Below the pieces are notes generated by a model that made no database searches, had not been told where the DNA came from, and was given only the letters and a program-made list of their open reading frames with translations. The translations under genes and the position numbers were made by a program. A DNA stretch of 21,713 nucleotides from DAOTXL01 sp034434895 (GTDB lineage: Bacteria > Chloroflexota > Anaerolineae > JAAYZQ01): contig DAOTYI010000154.1 in NCBI GenBank assembly GCA_034434895.1, forward strand, positions 1 to 21,713, in the 5' to 3' direction. Positions 1 to 7,477 of the stretch are shown piece by piece. How positions within the stretch are numbered: the first letter of the stretch is position 1; each line of letters starts with the position of its first letter.

Positions 1-52
1 TGCCTTCGGCTACCCGGTGCGATTTCCAATGGCCCGCGGCGAACCCAACAGG

Positions 53-91
53 CCCAGGTGCCAGGCAGTTCGGAAGTGCCCGGCACCTGGG
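53..91 (-). terminator. Hairpin downstream of the M14 peptidase gene, possible terminator
   Basis: Perfect 10-bp inverted repeat (CCCAGGTGCC at 53-62, GGCACCTGGG at 82-91). The 19-nt loop holds a further GGCA/TGCC pairing. It begins 7 nt past the stop codon of the peptidase gene, where a terminator would be expected. No T-run follows on the minus strand, so an intrinsic terminator is not proven; an mRNA 3'-end stabilising hairpin is equally possible. Positions 1-52 hold nothing I can recognise. Confidence 0.5.
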
Positions 92-98
92 AGGGCGG

Positions 99-3000
99 CT
101 ATTGGCCCTTGACGATGAGCGGCAGGTAGAGGTAGAACCGCGCAGGCGCGGGAGCGATCAGGATGGTGTGGAGATCGGTCACCAGGGCCCCGGCGCAGTT
201 GGTGGCGGTCACGGTCAGGGTGTGGGTACCCACCTCCAGGCTGCGGACCGAGGCGCTGCCCGTATCGCCGTTATCCCAGGTGTAGGTGATGGGCGGTGTG
301 GCATCTGGCGGCTGGTAGGTGGTGGTGAAGGTGTAGGTGCCCGGCGCACCGGCGGTTGGACCGACGATGGTGATGCCGGTCAGGCTCAGGCAGGTGCCCG
401 GTTCATAGACCGTCAGGGTAAGGGAGCCGGTCACAGCCTCCGACCCGGCCATGTCGCAGTTCCAGACGGCGACCTCGACGGTGTAGGTGCCGGTGGCAGC
501 GAAGGTGTGGTCAAGGGCCAGCGGGTCGTCGCTGCTGCTGGCCGGGACGACGGGGCTGCCATCGCCATAATCCACGGTGTAACTGTACGGTTTGGCCGCG
601 TCCTCGGGTGCCAGGTCGGCCAGGAACTGGACCGGGGTGCCGGTGTAGAGGGTGCCGGTAGTCAGCAGGGTCAGCTCCACCCCGGTCACGTCGGTGCACA
701 CGGCCGGCTCGGTGATGACGATGGTGTGGGTGTCGGTCACCTGAGCGCCACAGTTGGTGGCGGTCACGGTCAGGGTGTAGGTGCCCACCTCCAGGCTGCG
801 GACCGAGGCGCTGCCTGTATCGCCGTTATCCCAGGTATAGGTGATGGGCGGCGTGGCGTTGGGCGGCTGGTAGGTGGTGGTGAAGGTGTAGGTGCCCGGC
901 GCACTGGCGGTTGGACCGAGGATCGTCACCTGGGTCAGGCTGAGGCAACCCTGCGGCAGGACGACGACGGGGTGGCTGACGCTGTCGCTGCCCAGGCTGT
1001 TGGTCGCCACCAGGGTGACGGTAAAGGTGCCGGCAGTCTGATAGAGGTACTGCGGGTCGCTCGCGGTGGAGCTGCCCAGGCCGTCGCCGAAATCCCAGAA
1101 ATACTCCATCGGAGCCGTGCCGACCGTCTGGTTGGTAAAGACGGCCGGGCTGCCCAGGATCACCGGGCTGTTGCTGGTAAACTCGGCGGTGGGGGCCAAT
1201 GGGGTGATGCAGGCCGGGCCGCCGCCCGTCAGGGTGATGTCGTCCAGGTGCCAGCCATCGGCCACCAGCGAGGTGTCGGAGGTGAAGCGGAAGCGGATGC
1301 GGGCATTGGCCTGGCCATCCAGGGCCGGCAGGGGGATCGTTTCCTGGGTCCAGGTCTCGTGGTCGTAACCGGTGTAGGCCGCTGCCTGCGTCCAACTGCC
1401 GCCGCCGTCGGTGGAATACTCGACGTAGCCATAATCCCAGTTCGGTTCCATGTCGTAGATGTGCCAGAAGCTCAGCGTCATCCCCTCGTAGCCGGACAGG
1501 TCCAGGACCGGCGAGGTGAGGGAGATGTTGCGGTTGTTGCTGTAATTGCCGCCGGGGCTATCGGTCCAGGAGTGGGTCGGGCTGTGGGAGGCTTCGGCGG
1601 TGATGGCCCACGGCGACTGCGCCGTCCAGCCGATGTTGCCCGACTCGACATCGTCCTCCAGGACTGCACACACGGGGGAGAGGAAAAAGTCCTGCTGCAC
1701 GGTCTGATAGTTGTGGGCCTCGATGCCGGTGACGGTGGAGATGGCGAAACCGGGCGCGACGGCGCTGAGGTCGTAGGTGTCGCTGACGACCAGCATGTGG
1801 TAATAGCCGGTGGCCGGGTCGGTGGTGGCCTGGAAGTTGTTGGCCGTGACCGTGGCTGCCAGCGGCAGGTTGGTGCTGGCGTCGCGCACAAAGCCCTCGA
1901 TGGTCGGCGACACGTTCGGGTCAAGGAGGTAAAGGAAGGTGGCGCTTACCGCTCCCCAGTTGCCGTTCACATCCTGGCCGCGCACAAAGAGGATGTGCCG
2001 GCCGGCGCTCAGGCCGGTGGTGTCCACGGTGGCCACGACCTCTTCCACCTTTTCGTCAAAATTGCCGTCGGCGGCAGCCATCGGCAGGGGGACCGGCGGG
2101 GTGGTGGTGATCCAGGGCGGCACGTCCAGGTAATACTCGGCGGTGGCGATGTTCTGCGTCGGCTCGGTGCCGTTGGAGTTGTTGTAGCGGGTATCGTTGA
2201 TGGTGGCCGTCAACTGGACCGGCTGGCCGGCCACGACACCGCCGGGCAGGGCGGTCACATTCAGCGCATCGGGGCCGGCCGGGGTCATGTACGGCGTGCG
2301 GGAGACTTTGGCGGCATAGATCAGGGCCGGCAGGTTGTCGGGCAGGATGGTGTTTTCAAAGGTACCACAGTCCTGGAAAAAGGCGGTGCCCAGCTCAAAG
2401 GTGTAGGCTGCCAGCCCCAGGTCACCGTAGGCAAAGTCGTCGGTGGTGCCATCGGTGACATAGAGGCCATAGGCCTGTTCGGGGGTGTAGCCGTTAAAGT
2501 AGGCGAACTTGCGTCCCAGGGTCTGCAGGGCCGTGCCGTTGGGGGCCGGGGAGCTGGTAAAGCCCCACGGCCACAGCACCAGTTGGCTGTAGCTGTGGAT
2601 GTCCATAAACACCCCCATGGCATCCGCCGGAGCCGGGTCGCCCAGGCCCGGGCCGCGCTGATCGGGGAACTGGGCCTGCACATAGTTCACCACAGCCTGG
2701 GTCTCCGGTTCGGAGGCAGCGCTGGGGCCACGGTAGGTCTCGGCGCAGGGATTACCGCTGGAACCGCCACAGCAACCCCACTGGAACGGATAGTTGCGGT
2801 TGAGGTCCACACCGATGCTGCTGGGCGCACAGGAGCCGTAGGGATGGGTGTTTTTGCGCCATAACTGGCCCGCTTCGGCCTTTTTGCGCCCGTCGGGGTT
2901 GGACTGGAGCAGGAGATGGATCTCGTGATAGTCCAGCAGCCAGGTCACGTCGGGGTCCAGGTCATAGTTTTCGACCAGGTACTCGGCAAAGCGGGTGATC

Positions 3001-3605
3001 AGTTCGGCGGTGGTGTATTCGCGGGCGTGGATGGCAGCCATGATGAACAGCTTGGGCTTGGGGCCGGGCACGGCCGAGTTGGTCAGGCGCAGGACCATCA
3101 TGTCGTAGCCGGCCGCCGGGTTGTTGACCTTTTCCCACGAGTCGCCGATGTCGGTCCAGGTAGCCAGGGTGGGATGGGCGGCGGCGAGGGCCTGCGCCGT
3201 GTCAAAGGTCTCTTCCACGGTGCGGTAACAGGGATAGCCAGGGATGCCCTCGGTCTGGCCGGGCAGCGGCTCACGGGGTCGGGTCAGCTCTGCCGTCAGG
3301 CGGGGGTCCACCTCGACGCGAAAGCCGGCATCCAGCAGCCACTGATAGCCGGCGCGGTCCACATCCAGGACGATATAGCCCTCCTGGCGGTTGACCTCCC
3401 ACGGTTCGGTCCAGGTGGCCAGGCTGTCCAGCATAGTCCGGTCGGTGTAGTAGGCGCGCACCACCCACGGCCCTTCGCCCGGAGGGGGTGCGGCCGGTTG
3501 GGGTTGGGGGTCCTGAGCGGTCGCCGGGGCGCCTGCTCCCCACAAACTACCCAGGAGCAACACAGCCACGAACAGGAATGCAACGATGCGGAAACGGTGG
3601 ATCAC
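99..3605 (-). CDS. Secreted M14 zinc carboxypeptidase with carboxypeptidase-regulatory-like, MAM/CUB-like and PKD repeats
   Basis: Secreted metallocarboxypeptidase, 1168 aa, far longer than the roughly 300-aa M14 catalytic core. GTG start with GGAGGG 6 nt upstream; signal peptide at residues 1-30. The catalytic domain (about 120-440) has the M14 zinc ligands H193 and E196 (HARE motif) and H337 (DIHSYS), the substrate-binding NRN at 269-271, a NPDG motif at 236-239 and the catalytic Glu at 404 (FELG). A carboxypeptidase-regulatory-like beta-sandwich (about 580-640), a MAM/CUB-like segment (about 650-800, many aromatic and Ser/Thr residues) and four PKD-type repeats follow. The second and fourth repeats are near-identical. 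The C-terminus YLYLPLIVKGQ resembles a tail common on exported Chloroflexota proteins. Likely role is degrading external protein or peptides. It is last in a four-gene minus-strand run, 32 bp after the PduS-like gene. Confidence 0.93.
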   Translation of the reverse strand: MIHRFRIVAFLFVAVLLLGSLWGAGAPATAQDPQPQPAAPPPGEGPWVVRAYYTDRTMLDSLATWTEPWEVNRQEGYIVLDVDRAGYQWLLDAGFRVEVDPRLTAELTRPREPLPGQTEGIPGYPCYRTVEETFDTAQALAAAHPTLATWTDIGDSWEKVNNPAAGYDMMVLRLTNSAVPGPKPKLFIMAAIHAREYTTAELITRFAEYLVENYDLDPDVTWLLDYHEIHLLLQSNPDGRKKAEAGQLWRKNTHPYGSCAPSSIGVDLNRNYPFQWGCCGGSSGNPCAETYRGPSAASEPETQAVVNYVQAQFPDQRGPGLGDPAPADAMGVFMDIHSYSQLVLWPWGFTSSPAPNGTALQTLGRKFAYFNGYTPEQAYGLYVTDGTTDDFAYGDLGLAAYTFELGTAFFQDCGTFENTILPDNLPALIYAAKVSRTPYMTPAGPDALNVTALPGGVVAGQPVQLTATINDTRYNNSNGTEPTQNIATAEYYLDVPPWITTTPPVPLPMAAADGNFDEKVEEVVATVDTTGLSAGRHILFVRGQDVNGNWGAVSATFLYLLDPNVSPTIEGFVRDASTNLPLAATVTANNFQATTDPATGYYHMLVVSDTYDLSAVAPGFAISTVTGIEAHNYQTVQQDFFLSPVCAVLEDDVESGNIGWTAQSPWAITAEASHSPTHSWTDSPGGNYSNNRNISLTSPVLDLSGYEGMTLSFWHIYDMEPNWDYGYVEYSTDGGGSWTQAAAYTGYDHETWTQETIPLPALDGQANARIRFRFTSDTSLVADGWHLDDITLTGGGPACITPLAPTAEFTSNSPVILGSPAVFTNQTVGTAPMEYFWDFGDGLGSSTASDPQYLYQTAGTFTVTLVATNSLGSDSVSHPVVVLPQGCLSLTQVTILGPTASAPGTYTFTTTYQPPNATPPITYTWDNGDTGSASVRSLEVGTYTLTVTATNCGAQVTDTHTIVITEPAVCTDVTGVELTLLTTGTLYTGTPVQFLADLAPEDAAKPYSYTVDYGDGSPVVPASSSDDPLALDHTFAATGTYTVEVAVWNCDMAGSEAVTGSLTLTVYEPGTCLSLTGITIVGPTAGAPGTYTFTTTYQPPDATPPITYTWDNGDTGSASVRSLEVGTHTLTVTATNCAGALVTDLHTILIAPAPARFYLYLPLIVKGQ
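157..398 (-). repeat. Intragenic PKD-type repeat, copy near the C-terminus
   Basis: This part of the carboxypeptidase gene is nearly identical in DNA to 712-953 (offset 555 bp, exactly 185 codons). The blocks from 236 and 791 share an identical 20-mer and differ at only scattered positions over roughly 190 bp. Both copies encode a PKD-like domain starting CLSLT and containing TYTWDNGDTGSASVRS. A different PKD domain lies between them. Confidence 0.85.
712..953 (-). repeat. Intragenic PKD-type repeat, upstream copy
   Basis: Partner of the repeat at 157-398. Conservation at the DNA level, synonymous sites included, points to recent duplication or gene conversion inside the stalk of the carboxypeptidase rather than ancient domain shuffling. 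Boundaries are approximate, judged by eye. Confidence 0.85.
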
Positions 3606-3637
3606 AGTTTTCCCTCCTTTTTTAGCGTTCTATCAGG

Positions 3638-4996
3638 TTAAGCCTGTTCTACTTCGATCGCTGTGTCATCCACGCCGGTCACCCGCCCGGCCAGAGAAGC
3701 GTGCAGGTTGGCTCCCAATTTGCCTTCTGGGATGCGGGCGATGAGGTCGCCCACAGCCACCCGGTCACCTGTGGCGACCACCGGTTCAGCCGGCACGCCG
3801 ATGTGCTGCTGCAGCGGGATGCGCACCCGTGCCGGGCGATAGTCCCCTTCGTCCAACGGGCAGAGTTGATGCTCCCACTCGCTCAGCCCCAGCCGGGCGA
3901 TGAGCCGCCCGGTGGGTACCAGGCGGTCGTCGCGCATCGGGTGCGGCTGCAAGTCGGCCCGCCTGTGCACCTGGTTGACCCAACCTTGGGCCCGCAGTTC
4001 GCGCTTGATGGCCACATAGTACGACATCGGTGACAGCTCCAACGGGCAGGCATACGCCTCGCACAAACGGCACTCACAACATAGCACCGCAGCCGTCACC
4101 TGGTCGGCCGGGCGTTCCAGGCCGTAATGGATGGCCCGCATCACCTCATGCGGCCGCAGGTTGTGGCCCAACAGGTAGCGCGGACACAGGTCGGTGCAGT
4201 CCCGGCACTGGTCGCAGGTCGAAATGCCCCGCCGCACCCACGACGTCCGCGACCGGGTCAGGAAACGGACCACCACGCTGTCGCGGGGCAGCACCAGCAG
4301 CCCGCTGGTCGTCTTGGTCACCGGCCGGTCCAGGCCGGTTGCCACATAGCCCATCATCGGCCCGCCGACCACCACCGCATAATCGTCGGCCGTCCGCTCC
4401 GACCAGCGAGGCGGTTGCACACCCCCGGCCCAGGCCACCACCTGGCCGATGGCCGTGCCCAGCGGCACCCACAGGGTGACCGGCCGGGCCACCGCCCCGG
4501 CCACGGTCAGCAGGCGGTGGGTCACCGCCGCTCCCCGCTCGGCCCGGGCGACATTATACAGCGTCTGCACATTTTGTACCAGGCAGCCGACCTGCAACGG
4601 CAGGCCGGCTTCGGGTACCAGCCGGCCGGTGGCCTCGTAGACCAGCACGAACTCATCGCCGGCCGGATAGCGGCTGTCCAGCAGCAACAGGCTCAGGTCA
4701 GCCTGCACGCCGATGGCCCGCCGCAAGGCCGCCGTTGCCCTTTCATACTCCTTTTTCAGAGCCAGAATGCCCCGCTTTGCGCCGGTGGCCTCCATCGCCA
4801 GGCGCAGGCCGCGCACAATCTCGGCAGCGCGGCTTTCCATCAGCCGCTGATCACATTGCAGCAGCGGGTCGCACTCGGCGCCATTGGCGATGACTGTGTC
4901 CACCCTGGCAGCCAGTTTGACGTGGGTGGGAAAACCGGCGCCGCCCGCGCCCACCACGCCGGCGGCCCGCACTGCTTCAACAAGGTTCGGTGACAT
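3638..4996 (-). CDS. PduS/RnfC-like iron-sulfur flavoprotein (SLBB domain)
   Basis: Soluble electron-transfer protein of the RnfC/PduS/Nqo1-related family, 452 aa, close to PduS in length and domain order. The N-terminal nucleotide/flavin-binding segment has GAGGAGFPTHVK at 16-27. An SLBB-type domain spans about 160-235. Two [4Fe-4S] motifs follow: C261, C264, C267, C271 (CxxCxxCxxxCP) and C306, C309, C312, C317. The C-terminal part (about 395-452) resembles the barrel-sandwich domain that PduS carries at this end. PduS reduces cobalamin in propanediol-utilisation microcompartments, but no pdu, eut, shell or rnf genes are present here. The substrate is therefore unknown: cobalamin reductase or another NAD(P)H:ferredoxin-type electron carrier. 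ATG start, weak ribosome-binding site. Lies between the lipocalin-like gene (59 bp) and the peptidase gene (32 bp). Confidence 0.85.
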   Translation of the reverse strand: MSPNLVEAVRAAGVVGAGGAGFPTHVKLAARVDTVIANGAECDPLLQCDQRLMESRAAEIVRGLRLAMEATGAKRGILALKKEYERATAALRRAIGVQADLSLLLLDSRYPAGDEFVLVYEATGRLVPEAGLPLQVGCLVQNVQTLYNVARAERGAAVTHRLLTVAGAVARPVTLWVPLGTAIGQVVAWAGGVQPPRWSERTADDYAVVVGGPMMGYVATGLDRPVTKTTSGLLVLPRDSVVVRFLTRSRTSWVRRGISTCDQCRDCTDLCPRYLLGHNLRPHEVMRAIHYGLERPADQVTAAVLCCECRLCEAYACPLELSPMSYYVAIKRELRAQGWVNQVHRRADLQPHPMRDDRLVPTGRLIARLGLSEWEHQLCPLDEGDYRPARVRIPLQQHIGVPAEPVVATGDRVAVGDLIARIPEGKLGANLHASLAGRVTGVDDTAIEVEQA

Positions 4997-5055
4997 CTAC
5001 GAAACCGCCAGGGAGCGTCCCCTGATGCCCATCGGCTACTCTGTCTCGGCCTGTT

Positions 5056-6147
5056 CTACGGCGCATAACCGGTCAATTCCACATACCCCTTCCCGCTCGC
5101 CGTCCCTTCGATCGTGACACTCCCCTCCCAGTAGATCGGCCCAAGCTGGATGGTCATCTCCTGCTCCGGGAAGGTGGCCGCCACGGTGAGGTCCAGGCCC
5201 TCGTCCGGCAGGAGGATATGCCAGCGGATCGGATAGACGGCCCCGGTTTCGGGGCTGGTCCAAAAGTCCAGCGCCTCGATGGTATAGTCGTCCAGATGCA
5301 GGAAGCGGGTCTGGCCGTCGGCGGCGATCCAGGTGCCGCCCGACTCGGGCAGGGCATTGCCCTCGTCGTCCCGGAACAGGAAGAGCATCACCTGCCGGTC
5401 ATCGTCCAGCCGCAGGCTGAACCAGTCCCACCCGGCGAACCCATTGTGCATCTGCCAGCTCCCCCACTGATGGTCCATCCAGGCCGTGGCCGTCACCGTC
5501 TGAGGCTGGCCATTCACGCTGAACAGCCCGTGGCCACGCAGGTCGGTGTAGGAGTAGTAATAGGAGGTCCCGGCCTGGCCCATATCCTCCACCCCCTGCG
5601 GGCTCTGCCATACGGCCGGCCTGGCCGCTTCCAGGTCCAGTTGCAGCTCATAGGGACCGGCTGCGGCCTGCAGGTGGTGCGTGCCGCTGCCTCCCCAGGC
5701 CCGCCAATCGCCGTTCCACACCTGATAACGGTCCGCTCTGGCCCCTGCTTCCCAGAAACGGGGGAAATTGCTCCGCTCGAAAAAGGTATGCTTTCGGGCT
5801 GCCTGATCGCTCACGGCGAAATGGGCAAAGTAGAGCGGGTTGCTGATCCAGGTGATGGGCAACACTCCGCCGATGCGCATCTGGGGCGAGGCATAGGCTT
5901 TGAAAAAGACCAGCTCGAAGCCATATTCCTGCCCCTCGCTGCCGTTCAGAAAGCCGGTATAATACCACCACTCGGCCCTCACGTCGAAATGGGCCGCCTC
6001 ATCCTGGGGCAGGCGGATGGGGCGGTCGGTCGTCGCCTGTTGAAAGACGGCCGGCGTTGGGTGGCGGAAGATGAGCAGGGCCGTCATCAGTCCGGCGGCC
6101 AGCAGAAGCAGAAGGGCCAATGTGAACAGAACGATTTTGCGGATCAT
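5056..6147 (-). CDS. Lipocalin-like AttH/CrtC-family exported protein (COG5621, predicted secreted hydrolase)
   Basis: 363 aa, normal for the AttH/carotenoid 1,2-hydratase-like family, whose fold is a double lipocalin-like beta barrel. ATG start with a purine-rich site (GAGGGGGG) just upstream. A hydrophobic signal sequence or anchor covers residues 5-27, so the protein acts outside the membrane. The family hallmark EWWYYTG is at 59-65. Further conserved-looking motifs are WMDHQWGSW and GWDWFSLRLDD in the second half. The CrtC branch hydrates carotenoids, but most COG5621 members are uncharacterised. No carotenoid genes are nearby, so I would not assign that reaction. It is 17 bp downstream of the radical SAM gene and probably cotranscribed. 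Confidence 0.85.
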   Translation of the reverse strand: MIRKIVLFTLALLLLLAAGLMTALLIFRHPTPAVFQQATTDRPIRLPQDEAAHFDVRAEWWYYTGFLNGSEGQEYGFELVFFKAYASPQMRIGGVLPITWISNPLYFAHFAVSDQAARKHTFFERSNFPRFWEAGARADRYQVWNGDWRAWGGSGTHHLQAAAGPYELQLDLEAARPAVWQSPQGVEDMGQAGTSYYYSYTDLRGHGLFSVNGQPQTVTATAWMDHQWGSWQMHNGFAGWDWFSLRLDDDRQVMLFLFRDDEGNALPESGGTWIAADGQTRFLHLDDYTIEALDFWTSPETGAVYPIRWHILLPDEGLDLTVAATFPEQEMTIQLGPIYWEGSVTIEGTASGKGYVELTGYAP

Positions 6148-6164
6148 TATCCCCCCTCACGAAT

Positions 6165-7325
6165 TCACCCAACCCTCTCCGGTTTACGATCCGGGCCGGC
6201 TCTCATGATACCACCGTTGGGTCGGTTTGGCAAGAGGGTGGCTGCCACGCGGATCAGGGTCGGCAGGTGGAGGAGCATGTTGGCATAGCTGGCGTTGGCC
6301 ATGGGGCAGGCACATTCCCCGGCGGCGATGCTGCGACGCAGGCGGTGCAGCTCTCCCACCTGCTCGGACCAGATGGGGCGCAGGTCATAGCCGGTGTGCC
6401 GCAGGTTGCCCACCGCCTCGGCGCGGATGCAGCAGGTCCACACGTCGCCGTTGGGGGCGATGTGGCCGCTGGCCCAACCGGCCTGGCAGGGGATCACCTG
6501 CCGCCGTTCCTGCAAGATGCGCCTGGCGAGCTGATAGTACTGCGCCCGGAAGGCCTGGGTGACGCGGGCCAGACCCCGGACCGGCACGGCCTGCGCCCGT
6601 GCCGATAGATAGTCGGCGATGGGGGCGTACTCGTCGGCCGGCGGGGTAATCTCCCATCCGATGGTGTCCAGCTCCAGCCGTTCCTCGGCCACTTCGGTGA
6701 TGTACGAATCGGGTTGCAGGAATTCCAGGCCCTCGACGATGGCGCGGAAGCGAGGGAGATTGAAGCGAGAGACAACGGTGTGGACGCTGAGCACCAGGTT
6801 CTTGTGCTTCCTCTGCAACTCTTTCAGTCCCTGCCAGGTATCCAACGCCCGCTGCCAGTTGCCCGGCACGCCCCGGATGTCATCATGCTCCGCGCCGACG
6901 CCATCCAGCGACAGGTTGAGGCCGATCTGCGAGTGGGAGGCCGCCGCGCAGATGGTGTCTACCTGGTCCACGATGCGCCGGGTGAGCAGGCCATTGGTGG
7001 GGATGGTGATAACCCCTGGCCGGCATAGCTCCGCTCCGGCGCCGACCAGGTCGGCCAGATCGGGGCGCAGGAACGGTTCGCCGCCGGTGAAGGTCAGGTA
7101 GAATGGGGCGCGGCCCAGCCGGGCAAAGATCGCACGCCACTCCCCGGCGCTCATCTCTTCGCCTGACCTGCGCCATACGCCGCAGGTTTTGCAGCGGCTG
7201 TTGCAGCGAAAGCTGACGCTGACGACCAGGCTGAAGGGCAGCAGGCAGGGCCAGCCCCGGTGGTAAAAACTCCAGTAGAGCGGGAGCCTGGGCAGCAGTT
7301 CAAACATGGTCAGAGCAGCAGTCAT
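6165..7325 (-). CDS. Radical SAM protein with SPASM-like C-terminus
   Basis: 386 aa. The radical SAM cluster motif CNSRCKTC gives C41, C45 and C48 as [4Fe-4S] ligands. TGGEP at 80-84 is the SAM-binding GGE motif. The C-terminal part has more cysteines (IPCQAGW, WTCC and ECACP) in the pattern of SPASM/twitch domains that bind auxiliary clusters. Relatives of this shape act in peptide or cofactor maturation or in lipid and envelope modification; the substrate cannot be read from sequence. It is the first gene of the minus-strand run. The ATG is only 9 nt past a perfect -10 box, so the mRNA is expected to be leaderless or nearly so. No precursor-peptide gene was seen beside it. Confidence 0.87.
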   Translation of the reverse strand: MTAALTMFELLPRLPLYWSFYHRGWPCLLPFSLVVSVSFRCNSRCKTCGVWRRSGEEMSAGEWRAIFARLGRAPFYLTFTGGEPFLRPDLADLVGAGAELCRPGVITIPTNGLLTRRIVDQVDTICAAASHSQIGLNLSLDGVGAEHDDIRGVPGNWQRALDTWQGLKELQRKHKNLVLSVHTVVSRFNLPRFRAIVEGLEFLQPDSYITEVAEERLELDTIGWEITPPADEYAPIADYLSARAQAVPVRGLARVTQAFRAQYYQLARRILQERRQVIPCQAGWASGHIAPNGDVWTCCIRAEAVGNLRHTGYDLRPIWSEQVGELHRLRRSIAAGECACPMANASYANMLLHLPTLIRVAATLLPNRPNGGIMRAGPDRKPERVG

Positions 7326-7334
7326 ACGGCGCTG

Positions 7335-7363
7335 ATTATAACAGCATCCCTCCCCCCTGTCAA
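7335..7363 (-). promoter_or_regulatory. Consensus sigma-70 promoter for the radical SAM gene run
   Basis: On the minus strand: TTGACA (7363-7358), 17-bp spacer, TATAAT (7340-7335). Both hexamers match the consensus exactly. The start codon at 7325 begins 10 nt below the -10 box, so the expected start site leaves a leader of only about 2-4 nt, implying leaderless translation. Confidence 0.85.
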
Positions 7364-7383
7364 CGTCCAGGAGAGGTCAGGGT

Positions 7384-7412
7384 TTGGCGCAGAGCGGAAG
7401 GTGTGGTATCAT
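7384..7412 (+). promoter_or_regulatory. Promoter for the ZIP transporter gene
   Basis: TTGGCG (7384-7389), 17-bp spacer, TATCAT (7407-7412), predicted start near 7419. It is divergent from the radical SAM promoter, with the two -35 boxes about 20 bp apart. The predicted start site lies after the GTG at 7403, which argues against that longer reading frame. Confidence 0.6.
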
Positions 7413-7421
7413 GCTCCCGCT

Positions 7422-7451
7422 GCCAGGGGCAACGGACATGGTGCCCCTGGC
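7422..7451 (+). promoter_or_regulatory. Perfect 10-bp dyad in the leader of the ZIP gene
   Basis: GCCAGGGGCA (7422-7431) and TGCCCCTGGC (7442-7451) are exact reverse complements separated by 10 nt. The dyad sits between the predicted transcription start (about 7419) and the ribosome-binding site (7462-7468). It could be an operator for a metal-responsive repressor or an RNA hairpin affecting translation. It does not match a Fur, Zur or DtxR box that I know. Confidence 0.6.
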
Positions 7452-7477
7452 CTGAGATCATGAGGGGGAATTCGGTT

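Noticed and set aside
102..2864. Long plus-strand ORF (920 codons) opposite the carboxypeptidase gene
   Set aside because: Gly/Val/Arg-rich translation without recognisable domains, produced by GC-rich codon use opposite a clear M14 gene with a signal peptide and catalytic residues.
7403..7477. Upstream GTG start for the ZIP transporter
   Set aside because: Lies before the predicted transcription start and within the -10 region; extra residues are Cys/Trp-rich and unlike ZIP N-termini.
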